Shown here piece by piece: positions 46,454 through 60,100 of a DNA stretch of 64,000 nucleotides; position 1 is the first letter of the stretch, and every line of letters begins with the position of its first letter. A program made the translations under genes and the position numbers. The notes beneath the pieces are model-generated. The model had not been told where the DNA came from. It worked only from the letters and a program-made list of their open reading frames with translations, and did no database searches. This stretch comes from Sipunculus nudus (taxonomy: Eukaryota > Annelida > Sipuncula > Golfingiida > Sipunculidae): positions 98,298,830-98,362,829 of the forward strand of contig CM049307.1 of the NCBI GenBank assembly GCA_026874595.1, written 5' to 3'.

Positions 46454-46609
46454 TGTTACGAAGACAAATTGCTCAGGGGAAATTACTGGGGCGATCCGGG
46501 AGTCGAACCCATGTCGGTGGCGCACAAGTCCGGCGTTCCAACCGCTTCGCTAGAAAAGCAAACTTCACTAGCGAGACAGTCCGGTTTGCTTTTATGTCAT
46601 CCCGTAACA
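46454..46609 (-). repeat. 5' LTR of TRIM copy 2
   Basis: A 156-bp repeat in direct orientation with the other LTR; A-box-like region TAGCGAAGCGGTTGG and B box GGTTCGACTCC on the minus strand. Confidence 0.85.
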
Positions 46610-46613
46610 ATAT

Positions 46614-48139
46614 ATTTAATTCGTCAAACAACATTTTATAGTCCATTTTATCCAAATCATCAGAATATTTAATGGGAACTTCTCTGGCTCAATATATTTT
46701 GTGAAATCGTTCAGCAGTTTTTACTTAATCCTGTTGACAGGCAAACAAGCAAAGAACCAGATAGACACGGATGAAACATAACCTCCCCGGAGGAGATTAA
46801 AAACGATTAGAATCGTTCTTTGGTATACCTTTTTGTTTGTGCATGCGCTTGACGGGTATGTTATACCATTAATCCGGAATCACCGATACTAAGCCTTCCC
46901 CGGTAAACCAATGTAAGTACTTTCATTATGGGATTGTACACACTCTTATACTATTTACATCTTTATTAATCTGTTCATATACTATGGTCTGACTGGAAGA
47001 GGTTGGTATTGATAGAATGCAATGTATGGTAAAAATTCTAAAAATACCGGATTATGAGTAATCTTATCTGGCCCAAGTGGCATCTAAATTTTAGTCTTGC
47101 ATCTCCATTTTAAATACATTTTCATCATCGTGGAATTTACGCTTTACATTACAAAACATTTTTATTAGTTTATTTTTAATTGTAACTCCACTTTTTTATA
47201 AAAGAAAGACAAACAAAGGTTATATACGGTGAAAACATGAGTATAACAATTAAGGTATTTCTGGTGATAAATCTATATATATTAGGACTCAGAGAACCGA
47301 ACTCAATTCAGATGATTCCAGCTGATATAAATGAATAAGACAATACTACTCATATAGTATGATCCGTTGTGTCAATTAAAGTGGTTAATGCTTGATAGTC
47401 AACGCGTTTAATGGACCAGTTTGCAGGATTAAAGATAAACATAAAAGTCAATGCAACACGGGAATACCATGCCTTAAGCAAAGGCAATGTCATTTAAACT
47501 CATTTATGTAATTTTTTGGAGTATAAAGTGATAAATGTATGTAATTACCTAGGTATGTATATGTTTAAAATCTATGATAAGTTTCTTTACGTGTCATCAG
47601 AACACATTGATGTGTTTTTTATAAAAAGATTAATGTATGTATTAACTGCGCATGTATATATTTTCATTCATTACATGTTGTAGAGAAAGTGATAAGAGGG
47701 GCCAGGCCCAAGAAGCCGCGTCTGTTGTCATGGTGATTAATGTCATGATAAATGGAATGTGACGTCAGCGGTTTCAGCCACATCCGCCAGCGACATCCCC
47801 CATGCGGCGTCCGTTATCCTTGTTTCGTTACCAGCCCTCACAGACACAACACGAGTTCAGGCATACTGCGCAGAATCCGACTCACAAGAGTACAGTTCTG
47901 CTTGTTATGATTTGTGGGCGTCAAAATCTGACACCCACAATGCGTCGGGGTTCCTAATACAACAAATCCGTAGGTATATATGTAATTAAGAGAGTAATGA
48001 AGTCCTTTTTTGTTCTTCGCGGACAGGCAGTAAAAAGTACGTATGTGGGAACTGTTGTAATCGTATTCGCTAAAACGAAGTTTTTTGGTTAATATGTTTT
48101 TGACCGGGTTACGCCGCCGCCGCCGCGTTCGTTTCCGGA
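46614..48139. other. Non-coding stretch
   Basis: AT-rich, with a GC-richer patch 47700-47960 holding a 76-codon frame (47759-47989) that I cannot assign. A short (GCC)n tract is at 48112-48126. Nothing else was seen. Confidence 0.5.
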
Positions 48140-49420
48140 GAACTCCTCTGAGACTACTGGACTGATTTTTCCTAAACTTACACCAATTATCGGGTCACAT
48201 GTGAACTGGTGCCTAACCAATAGGCGTTGACCTCTGACCTTTCCTCTCTGCCCAGCGTCCGTTTTCGTCTGTTTCTACACATAAACCCACATATCTCGGG
48301 AACCGTTAGACCGATCAGGAAAAAAAAATTATACAAATGTAGCCCTTGGATAGCTTTATAACATACACAAAAAATGGTGGGGCCACCTGCAACCATGTTT
48401 GCACAGTGTCCATCTGTTCGTCTGCCCTGGGTTAAAATCACTCATATCTCTGCAGTGGTTTGACTAATTCACCTGAAATTCGGCATGTATATACATCCTG
48501 GATAGCTTTCTTGATTTCATGACAGGTGGCGCCACCTGCATTCATGTTCATGCTGCAGACATCCATGCATATATCTCCGGACTGGTTTGACATATCTTCC
48601 TGAAAATTTGCATGTATATAGATCTCACATAGCTCTTTATCATAAGCAAAACTGGTGGCGCCACCTGCAACAATTTATGCACAGCGTCCGTCTGTTTGTC
48701 TGCCGTGGGATAAAACATCATATCTCGGCAGTGGTTTGACATATCTTCCTATAATTTTGCAGGTTTATACATCCTGGAGAGCTTTCTTGATTTTATGACT
48801 GGTGGCGCCACCTACATTCTAGTTTACGCTGCAGACATCCAAGCTCATAACTCAGGAACCGTTTGACCGATTGGGCCAAAATTTTGCATGTGTATAGATC
48901 TCACATAGCTCTTTATCATACACAAAACTAGAAGACCAGGGCCATCTGCAACAATTTTTGTACAGCGTCCGTCTGTTTGTCTGCCATGGGCTAAAATCGA
49001 TCATATCTCTGAAGTGGTTTGACTTAACTGCCTACAATTTTGCTAGTTTGTACATCCTGGATAGCTTTCTTGATTTTTTTGCAGGTGGCGCCACCTTCAT
49101 TTATGTTAACGCTGCAGACATTCAGGCTTATATCTCAGGACTGGTTGGACATATCCCCCTGAAATTTTGCATGTATATAGATCTCACATAGCTCGTAATA
49201 ATACACAAAATTAGTGGCGCCACCTGCCACCATTTTTGCACAAGTCATTTGTTTTCTGCTGTGGGATAAAATCACTCATATACATGTAGTGGTTTGACTT
49301 TTCTGCCTAAAATTTTGCATATGTAAACAACTTGGACAGCTTTCTGGATTTTTGGTAGGTGGCGCAACCTACATGCACATTTCGGCTGCAGACATCCATG
49401 CTAATATGCAACACACCTCA
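48140..49420 (+). repeat. About 280-bp dimeric tandem repeat around GGTGGCGCCACC
   Basis: The 12-bp palindrome GGTGGCGCCACC or a variant recurs at about 48371, 48528, 48654, 48801, 48936, 49085, 49214 and 49359. Two half-units alternate. Type A is followed by CAGCGTCCGTCTGTTTGTC and ATCTCTGCAGTGGTTTGAC. Type B is followed by GCTGCAGACATCCA. Each type recurs every 274-284 bp, giving about 3.5 dimers. Short open frames are fortuitous. It shares GTCCGTCTGTTTGTC with the 18.6-22.8 kb block. Confidence 0.8.
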
Positions 49421-49629
49421 CTCTATTTCCCCTTGTCACTCAATCCATGCCTCACTTCACCCGTTCCACTCTGATTTTGGCGGATACACGTAGTTGCTTG
49501 ACGACTACCCGTATTCTAGTTTGAATATGTCCTTATCAGAACCGTATAGGGTTGGGACGGGAGGATACGAAAACGTGTCTCACAGTGGTAGTCCTACGTT
49601 TTATATAAATAGTTGTGTACATAGGGACT
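49421..49629. other. Short non-coding stretch
   Basis: No feature was seen. Confidence 0.6.
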
Positions 49630-49800
49630 TTTTTGGGGATGTAGGTTCACTTCCCATTCTGACTCCGCGATAAGTATCCTGTACTCTGTCGTTACCAGAA
49701 GGGTGCGCTCTCTCTACCCAGGAGTGAATGGGTACCGGTTATTTGGCAATAGGTTTTTTTGGCCGTATATGCTCCCAAGGGCTACGAGTAAAGCTATCAG
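49630..49800 (+). mobile_element. tRNA-derived SINE (family B), 5'-truncated fragment
   Basis: A B-box-like GGTTCACTTCCC is followed by CTACCCAGGAGTGAATGG and GGTACCGG, aligning with the body at 45920-46040. The A-box half is missing or too decayed to see. Confidence 0.55.
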
Positions 49801-49944
49801 AACGAAACCCCCCCCCTAAAAAGAATGATATCACACTCTATAAACCCCCTCCTTTACAATCAATTTACTCATAAGATTAAATATATATATATATCAATGT
49901 TTTAAAAGAATAAGCACGTCTCCTGCAAATGGTCTCGGTGCCTT
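49801..49944. other. Satellite left flank
   Basis: A C run (about 49808-49816), AT-rich sequence and a short (TA)n precede the first recognisable 43-bp monomer. Confidence 0.6.
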
Positions 49945-50370
49945 CACAGGTATAACTTAGCATGCGTCTACCTTGATCATGTACACATACAGGTATAACG
50001 AAGCATGTGTTTACCTTGACCCAGTACTCATACAGGTAAAACTGAGCATGCGTTTACCTTGATCCTGCACTCATACAGGTATAACTGAACATGTGTTTAC
50101 CTTGATCCTGTACTCATACAGGTATAACTGAACATGTGTTTACCTTGACCCAGTACTCATACAGTTATAACTGAACATGGTTTACCTTGATCCAGTACTC
50201 ATACAGGTATAACTGAGCATGTGTTTACCTTGACCCAGTACTCATACAGGTATAACGGAACATGTGTTTACCTTAATACTGTACTCATACAGGTATAACT
50301 GAACATGTGTTTACCTTGATCCTGTACTCATAAAGATATAACTGAGCATGTGTTTACCTTGATCCTGTAC

Positions 50371-52606
50371 TTATAACGATATAACTGAGCATGTGTTTAC
50401 CTTGATCCTGTACTCATACAGATATAACTGAGCATGCGTTTACCTTGATCCAGTACTCATGCAGGTATGACTGAGCATGCGTTTACCTTGATCCAGTACT
50501 CATACAGGTATTAATGAGCCTGTGTTCACCTTGATCCTGTACTCATAAAGATATAACTGAGCATGCGTTTACCTTGATCCTGTACTCATAAAGATATAAC
50601 TGAGCATGTGTTTACCTTGATCCTGTACTCATAAAGATATAACTGAGCATGTGTTTACCTTGATCCTGTACTCATAAAGATATAACTGATCATGTGTTTA
50701 CCTTGATCCTGTACTCATAAAGATATAACTGAGCATATGTTGACCTTGATCCTGTACTCATAAAGATATAACTGAGCATGTGTTTACCTTGATCCTGTAC
50801 TCAAACAGGTATAACTGAGCATGTGTTTACCTTGATCCTGTACTCATACAGATATAACTGAGCATATGTTTACCTTGATCCTGTACTCATAAAGATATAA
50901 CTGAGCATGTGTTTACCTTGATCCTTTACTCATACACGTATAACTGAGCATGTGTTTCCCTTGATCCTGTACTCATACAGGTATAACTGAGCATGTGTTT
51001 ACCTTGATCCTGTACTCATAAAGATATAACTGAGCATGCGTTTACCTTGATCCAGTACTCATGCAGGTATGACTGAGCATGCGTTTACCTTGATCCAGTA
51101 CTCATACAGGTATAAATGAGCCTGTGTTCACCTTGATCCTGTACTCATAAAGATATAACTGAGCATGCGTTTACCTTGATCCTGTACTCATACAGATATA
51201 ACTGAGCATGCGTTTACCTTGATCCAGTACTCATGCAGGTATGACTGAGCATGCGTTTACCTTGATTCAGTACTCATACAGGTATAAATAAGCCTGTGTT
51301 CACCTTGATCCTGTACTCATAAAGATATAACTGAGCATGCGTTTACCTTGATCCTGTACTCATACAGGTATAACTGAGCATGTGTTTACCTTGATCCTGT
51401 ACTCTTATAGATATAATTGAGCATGGGTTTACCTTGATCCTGTACTCATAAAGATATAACTGATCATGTGTTTACCTTAATCCTGTACTTATAACGATAT
51501 AACTGAGCATGTGTTTACCTTGATCCTGTACTCATACAGATATAACTGAGCATGCGTTTACCTTGATCCAGTACTCATGCAGGTATGACTGAGCATGCGT
51601 TTACCTTGATCCAGTACTCATACAGGTATTAATGAGCCTGTGTTCACCTTGATCCTGTACTCATAAAGATATAACTGAGCATGCGTTTACCTTGATCCTG
51701 TACTCATAAAGATATAACTGAGCATGTGTTTACCTTGATCCTGTACTCATAAAGATATAACTGAGCATGTGTTTACCTTGATCCTGTACTCATAAAGATA
51801 TAACTGATCATGTGTTTACCTTGATCCTGTACTCATAAAGATATAACTGAGCATATGTTGACCTTGATCCTGTACTCATAAAGATATAACTGAGCATGTG
51901 TTTACCTTGATCCTGTACTCAAACAGGTATAACTGAGCATGTGTTTACCTTGATCCTGTACTCATACAGATATAACTGAGCATATGTTTACCTTGATCCT
52001 GTACTCATAAAGATATAACTGAGCATGTGTTTACCTTGATCCTTTACTCATACACGTATAACTGAGCATGTGTTTCCCTTGATCCTGTACTCATACAGGT
52101 ATAACTGAGCATGTGTTTACCTTGATCCTGTACTCATAAAGATATAACTGAGCATGCGTTTACCTTGATCCAGTACTCATGCAGGTATGACTGAGCATGC
52201 GTTTACCTTGATCCAGTACTCATACAGGTATAAATGAGCCTGTGTTCACCTTGATCCTGTACTCATAAAGATATAACTGAGCATGCGTTTACCTTGATCC
52301 TGTACTCATACAGATATAACTGAGCATGCGTTTACCTTGATCCAGTACTCATGCAGGTATGACTGAGCATGCGTTTACCTTGATTCAGTACTCATACAGG
52401 TATAAATAAGCCTGTGTTCACCTTGATCCTGTACTCATAAAGATATAACTGAGCATGCGTTTACCTTGATCCTGTACTCATACAGGTATAACTGAGCATG
52501 TGTTTACCTTGATCCTGTACTCTTATAGATATAATTGAGCATGGGTTTACCTTGATCCTGTACTCATAAAGATATAACTGATCATGTGTTTACCTTAATC
52601 CTGTTC
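50371..52606. repeat. Tandem 1118-bp (26-monomer) duplication
   Basis: 50371-51488 and 51489-52606 share the same order of variant monomers (TTATAACGATATAAC, GCAGGTATGACTGAGC, GAGCCTGTGTTCACC, CTCTTATAGATATAATTG) at an exact 1118-bp offset. Confidence 0.85.
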
Positions 52607-55600
52607 TCATACAGGTATAACTGAGCATGCGTTTACCTTGATCCAGTACTCATACAGGTATAACTGAAAATGTGTTTACCTTGATCCTGTACTCATACAG
52701 GTATAACTAAGCATGTGTTCACCTTCATCCTGTACTCATACAGGTATAACTGAGCATGTGTTCACCTTGATCCTGTACTCATACGGGTATAACTGAACAT
52801 GCGTTTGCCTTGATCCTGTTCTTATACAGGTAAACCTGAGCATGTGTTCACCTTGATACTGTAATCATACAGGTTTAACTGAGCATTTGTTTACCTTGAT
52901 CCTGTACTCATACAGGTATAACTGAGCATGTGTTTACCTTGATCCAGTACTCATACAGGTATAACTGAGCATGCGTTTACCTTGATCCTGTACTCATACA
53001 GGTATAACTGAAAATGTGTTTACCTTGATCCTGTACTCATACAGGTATAACTTAACATGTGTTCACCTTGATCCTGTACTCATACAGGTATAACTGAGCA
53101 TGTGTTCACCTTGATCCTGTACTCATACAGGTATAACTGAGCATGCGTTTACCTTGATCCAGTACTCATACAGCTATAACTGAACATGCGTTTACCTTGA
53201 TCCAGTACTCATACAGGTATAACTGAGCATGTGTTTACCTTAATACTGTACTCATACAGGTATAACTGAACATGAGTCTACCTTGATCCTGTACTCATAC
53301 AGGTATAACTGATCATTTGTTTACTTTGATCCTGTACTCATACAGGTATAAATGACCATGTGTTCACCTTGATCCTGTACTCAAACAGGTATAACTGAGC
53401 ATGTGTTTACCTTGATTCTGTACTCATACAGGTATAACTGAGCATGCGTTTACCTTGATCCTGTACTCATACAGGTATAACTGAACATGTGTTTACCTTG
53501 ATCCTGTACTCATAAAGATATAACTGAGCATGTGTTTACCTTGATCCTGTACTCATATAGATATAACTGAGCATGTGTTTAGCTTGATCCTGTACTCATA
53601 AAGATATAACAGAGCATGCGTTTACCTTGATCCTGTACTCATAAAGATATAACTGAGCATGTGTTTACCTTGATCCTGTACTCATAAAGATATAACTGAT
53701 CATGTGTTTACCTTGATCCTGTACTCATAAAGGTATAACTGATCATGCGTTTGCCTTGATCCTGTACTCATACAGCTATAACTGAGCATGCGTTTACCTT
53801 GATCCAGTACTCATACAGGTATAACTGAGCATGCGTTTACCTTGATCCAGTACTCATACAGGCTAACTGAACATGTGTTTACCTTGATCCAGTACTCATA
53901 CAGGTATAACTGAGTATGTGTTTACCTTGATCCTGTACTCATACAGGTATAAATGAGCATGTGTTCACCTTGATCCTGTACTCATACAGGTATAACTGAG
54001 CATGTGTTCACCTTGATCCTGTACTCATACAGGTATAACTGAGCATGCGTTTACCTTGATCCAGTACTCATACAGCTATAACTGAACATGCGTTTACCTT
54101 GATCCAGTACTCATACAGGTATAACTGAGCATGTGTTTACCTTAATACTGTACTCATACAGGTATAACTGAACATGAGTCTACCTTGATCCTGTACTCAT
54201 ACAGGTATAACTGATCATTTGTTTACTTTGATCCTGTACTCATACAGGTATAAATGACCATGTCTTCACCTTGATCCTGTACTCAAACAGGTATAACTGA
54301 GCATGTGTTTACCTTGATTCTGTACTCATACAGGTATAACTGAGCATGCGTTTACCTTGATCCTGTACTCATACAGGTATAACTGAACATGTGTTTACCT
54401 TGATCCTGTACTCATAAAGATATAACTGAGCATGTGTTTACCTTGATCCTGTACTCATATAGATATAACTGAGCATGTGTTTACCTTGATCCTGTACTCA
54501 TAAAGATATAACAGAGCATGCGTTTACCTTGATCCTGTACTCATAAAGATATAACTGAGCATGTGTTTACCTTGATCCTGTACTCATAAAGATATAACTG
54601 ATCATGTGTTTACCTTGATCCTGTACTCATAAAGGTATAACTGATCATGCGTTTGCCTTGATCCTGTACTCATACAGCTATAACTGAGCATGCGTTTACC
54701 TTGATCCAGTACTCATACAGGTATAACTGAGCATGCGTTTACCTTGATCCAGTACTCATACAGGCTAACTGAACATGTGTTTACCTTGATCCAGTACTCA
54801 TACAGGTATAACTGAGGATGTGTTTACCTTGATCCTGTACTCATACAGGTATAAATGAGCATGTGTTTACCTTGATCCTATACTCATACAGGTATAACTA
54901 AGCATGTGTTCACCTTCATCCTGTACTCATACAGGTATAACTGAGCATGTGTTCACCTTGATCCTGTACTCATACAGGTATAACTGAACATGCGTTTACC
55001 TTGATCCTGTACTCATACAGGTATAACTGAACATGCGTTTACCTTGATCCTGTACTTATACAGGTAAACCTGAGCATGTGTTCACCTTGATACTGTAATC
55101 ATACAGGTTTAACTGAGCATTTGTTTACCTTGATCCAGTACTCATACAGGTATAACTGAGCATGTGTTTACCTTGATCCAGTACTCATACAGGTATAACT
55201 GAGCATGCGTTCACCTTGATCCTGTACTCATACACGTATAACTGAGCATGTGTTTATCTTGATCCTGTACTCATAAAGATACAACTGAGCATGTGTTTAC
55301 CTTGATCCTGTACTCATAAAGATATAACTGAGGATGTGTTTACCTTGATCCTGTACTCATAAAAGTATAACTGAGCATGTGTTTACCTTGATCCTGTACT
55401 CATACAGGTATAACTGAGCATGTGTTTATCTTTATCCTGTACTCAAACAGGTATAACTGAGCATGTGTTTACCTTGATCCTGTACTCATACAGGTATAAC
55501 TTAGCATGTGTTTACCTTGATCCTGTACTCATACAGGTATAACTGAGCATGTGTTTACCTTGATCCTGTACTCATACAGATATAACTGAGCATGTGTTTA

Positions 55601-56920
55601 CCTTGATCCTGTACTCATAAAGATATAACTGAGCATGTGTTTACCTTGATCCTGTACTCATAAAGATATAACTGAGCATGTGTTTACCTTGATCCTGTAC
55701 TCATAAAGATATAACTTATCATGTGTTTACCTTGATCCTGTACTCATAAAGATATAACTGAGCATATGTTGACCTTGATCCTGTACTCATAAAGATATAA
55801 CTGAGCATGTGTTTACCTTGATCCTGTACTCAAACAGGTATAACTGAGCATGTGTTTACCTTGATCCTGTACTCATACAGATATAACTGAGCATATGTTT
55901 ACCTTGATCCTGTACTCATAAAGATATAACTGAGCATGTGTTTACCTTGATCCTTTACTCATACACGTATAACTGAGCATGTGTTTCCCTTGATCCTGTA
56001 CTCATACAGGTATAACTGAGCATGTGTTTACCTTGATCCTGTACTCATAAAGATATAACTGAGCATGTGTTTACCTTGATCCTGTACTTATAACGATATA
56101 ACTGAGCATGTGTTTACCTTGATCCTGTACTCATACAGATATAACTGAGCATGCGTTTACCTTGATCCAGTACTCATGCAGGTATGACTGAGCATGCGTT
56201 TACCTTGATCCAGTACTCATACAGGTATTAATGAGCCTGTGTTCACCTTGATCCTGTACTCATAAAGATATAACTGAGCATGCGTTTACCTTGATCCTGT
56301 ACTCATACAGATATAACTGAGCATGCGTTTACCTTGATCCAGTACTCATGCAGGTATGACTGAGCATGCGTTTACCTTGATCCAGTACTCATACAGGTAT
56401 AAATAAGCCTGTGTTCACCTTGATCCTGTACTCATAAAGATATAACTGAGCATGCGTTTACCTTGATCCTGTACTCATACAGGTATAACTGAGCATGTGT
56501 TTACCTTGATCCTGTACTCTTATAGATATAATTGAGCATGGGTTTACCTTGATCCTGTACTCATAAAGATATAACTGATCATGTGTTTACCTTAATCCTG
56601 TTCTCATACAGGTATAACTGAGCATGCGTTTACCTTGATCCAGTACTCATACAGGTATAACTGAAAATGTGTTTACCTTGATCCTGTACTCATACAGGTA
56701 TAACTAAGCATGTGTTCACCTTCATCCTGTACTCATACAGGTATAACTGAGCATGTGTTCACCTTGATCCTGTACTCATACAGGTATAACTGAACATGCG
56801 TTGCCTTGATCCTGTTCTTATACAGGTAAACCTGAGCATGTGTTCACCTTGATACTGTAATCATACAGGTTTAACTGAGCATTTGTTTACCTTGATCCTG
56901 TACTCATACAGGTATAACTG
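51489..56920. repeat. Higher-order unit of the 43-bp satellite, copy 1
   Basis: This segment matches 57161-62549 in the order of rare variant monomers. The offset is 5672 bp up to about 55000 (for example TTCTCATAC at 52605, CATGAGTCTACC at 53271 and 54173). After one extra monomer here it becomes 5629 bp (AAAAGTATAAC at 55361, TTATAACGAT at 56088). Confidence 0.85.
53055..54858. repeat. Tandem 902-bp (21-monomer) duplication inside copy 1
   Basis: Marker variants CATGAGTCTACC, GATCATTTGTTTACTTTG and CATACAGGCTAACTG recur 902 bp apart. The pair is also present in the second higher-order copy (58943 and 59845), so it is older than that duplication. Confidence 0.8.
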
Positions 56921-57160
56921 AACATGTGTTTACCTTGACCCAGTACTCATACAGTTATAACTGAACATGGTTTACCTTGATCCAGTACTCATACAGGTAT
57001 AACTGAGCATGTGTTTACCTTGACCCAGTACTCATACAGGTATAACGGAACATGTGTTTACCTTAATACTGTACTCATACAGGTATAACTGAACATGTGT
57101 TTACCTTGATCCTGTACTCATAAAGATATAACTGAGCATGTGTTTACCTTGATCCTGTAC

Positions 57161-60100
57161 TTATAACGATATAACTGAGCATGTGTTTACCTTGATCCTG
57201 TACTCATACAGATATAACTGAGCATGCGTTTACCTTGATCCAGTACTCATGCAGGTATGACTGAGCATGCGTTTACCTTGATCCAGTACTCATACAGGTA
57301 TTAATGAGCCTGTGTTCACCTTGATCCTGTACTCATAAAGATATAACTGAGCATGCGTTTACCTTGATCCTGTACTCATAAAGATATAACTGAGCATGTG
57401 TTTACCTTGATCCTGTACTCATAAAGATATAACTATGCATGTGTTTACCTTGATCCTGTACTCATAAAGATATAACTGATCATGTGTTTACCTTGATCCT
57501 GTACTCATAAAGATATAACTGAGCATATGTTGACCTTGATCCTGTACTCATAAAGATATAACTGAGCATGTGTTTACCTTGATCCTGTACTCAAACAGGT
57601 ATAACTGAGCATGTGTTTACCTTGATCCTGTACTCATACAGATATAACTGAGCATATGTTTACCTTGATCCTGTACTCATAAAGATATAACTGAGCATGT
57701 GTTTACCTTGATCCTTTACTCATACACGTATAACTGAGCATGTGTTTCCCTTGTTCCTGTACTCATACAGGTATAACTGAGCATGTGTTTACCTTGATCC
57801 TGTACTCATAAAGATATAACTGAGCATGCGTTTACCTTGATCCAGTACTCATGCAGGTATGACTGAGCATGCGTTTACCTTGATCCAGTACTCATACAGG
57901 TATAAATGAGCCTGTGTTCACCTTGATCCTGTACTCATAAAGATATAACTGAGCATGCGTTTACCTTGATCCTGTACTCATACAGATATAACTGAGCATG
58001 CGTTTACCTTGATCCAGTACTCATGCAGGTATGACTGAGCATGCGTTTACCTTGATTCAGTACTCATACAGGTATAAATAAGCCTGTGTTCACCTTGATC
58101 CTGTACTCATAAAGATATAACTGAGCATGCGTTTACCTTGATCCTGTACTCATACAGGTATAACTGAGCATGTGTTTACCTTGATCCTGTACTCTTATAG
58201 ATATAATTGAGCATGGGTTTACCTTGATCCTGTACTCATAAAGATATAACTGATCATGTGTTTACCTTAATCCTGTTCTCATACAGGTATAACTGAGCAT
58301 GCGTTTACCTTGATCCAGTACTCATACAGGTATAACTGAAAATGTGTTTACCTTGATCCTGTACTCATACAGGTATAACTAAGCATGTGTTCACCTTCAT
58401 CCTGTACTCATACAGGTATAACTGAGCATGTGTTCACCTTGATCCTGTACTCATACGGGTATAACTGAACATGCGTTTGCCTTGATCCTGTTCTTATACA
58501 GGTAAACCTGAGCATGTGTTCACCTTGATACTGTAATCATACAGGTTTAACTGAGCATTTGTTTACCTTGATCCTGTACTCATACAGGTATAACTGAGCA
58601 TGTGTTTACCTTGATCCAGTACTCATACAGGTATAACTGAGCATGCGTTTACCTTGATCCTGTACTCATACAGGTATAACTGAAAATGTGTTTACCTTGA
58701 TCCTGTACTCATACAGGTATAACTTAACATGTGTTCACCTTGATCCTGTACTCATACAGGTATAACTGAGCATGTGTTCACCTTGATCCTGTACTCATAC
58801 AGGTATAACTGAGCATGCGTTTACCTTGATCCAGTACTCATACAGCTATAACTGAACATGCGTTTACCTTGATCCAGTACTCATACAGGTATAACTGAGC
58901 ATGTGTTTACCTTAATACTGTACTCATACAGGTATAACTGAACATGAGTCTACCTTGATCCTGTACTCATACAGGTATAACTGATCATTTGTTTACTTTG
59001 ATCCTGTACTCATACAGGTATAAATGACCATGTGTTCACCTTGATCCTGTACTCAAACAGGTATAACTGAGCATGTGTTTACCTTGATTCTGTACTCATA
59101 CAGGTATAACTGAGCATGCGTTTACCTTGATCCTGTACTCATACAGGTATAACTGAACATGTGTTTACCTTGATCCTGTACTCATAAAGATATAACTGAG
59201 CATGTGTTTACCTTGATCCTGTACTCATATAGATATAACTGAGCATGTGTTTAGCTTGATCCTGTACTCATAAAGATATAACAGAGCATGCGTTTACCTT
59301 GATCCTGTACTCATAAAGATATAACTGAGCATGTGTTTACCTTGATCCTGTACTCATAAAGATATAACTGATCATGTGTTTACCTTGATCCTGTACTCAT
59401 AAAGGTATAACTGATCATGCGTTTGCCTTGATCCTGTACTCATACAGCTATAACTGAGCATGCGTTTACCTTGATCCAGTACTCATACAGGTATAACTGA
59501 GCATGCGTTTACCTTGATCCAGTACTCATACAGGCTAACTGAACATGTGTTTACCTTGATCCAGTACTCATACAGGTATAACTGAGTATGTGTTTACCTT
59601 GATCCTGTACTCATACAGGTATAAATGAGCATGTGTTCACCTTGATCCTGTACTCATACAGGTATAACTGAGCATGTGTTCACCTTGATCCTGTACTCAT
59701 ACAGGTATAACTGAGCATGCGTTTACCTTGATCCAGTACTCATACAGCTATAACTGAACATGCGTTTACCTTGATCCTGTACTCATACAGGTATAACTGA
59801 GCATGTGTTTACCTTAATACTGTACTCATACAGGTATAACTGAACATGAGTCTACCTTGATCCTGTACTCATACAGGTATAACTGATCATTTGTTTACTT
59901 TGATCCTGTACTCATACAGGTATAAATGACCATGTCTTCACCTTGATCCTGTACTCAAACAGGTATAACTGAGCATGTGTTTACCTTGATTCTGTACTCA
60001 TACAGGTATAACTGAGCATGCGTTTACCTTGATCCTGTACTCATACAGGTATAACTGAACATGTGTTTACCTTGATCCTGTACTCATAAAGATATAACTG

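Larger units (their letters stand above)
46179..46609 (-). mobile_element. Helenus-like TRIM, copy 2 (minus strand, complete)
   Basis: A 431-bp element flanked by the 4-bp duplication ATAT (46175-46178 and 46610-46613). LTRs of 155 bp (46179-46333) and 156 bp (46454-46609) are both complete, with ends TGTTACG.../...CGTRACA in element orientation. On the minus strand the PBS is TGGGGGCTTGTCC (46438-46450; one mismatch to tRNA-Pro) and the polypurine tract is AAGAAGGGGTG (46334-46344). The internal 120 bp aligns with copy 1 (AGGAGTCACACTTTGG and so on, in reverse). Both LTRs carry A/B-box tRNA-like cores. The 164-codon plus-strand frame over this region is the antisense reading of the two LTRs, not a gene. 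Confidence 0.88.

Noticed and set aside
46178-46672. 164-codon frame, the longest in the window
   Set aside because: It is the antisense reading of the two LTRs of the TRIM; the repeated peptide segments come from the LTR duplication.
47759-47989. 76-codon frame in a GC-richer patch
   Set aside because: No family match; a donor-like TAG/GTATAT at its end is not enough.
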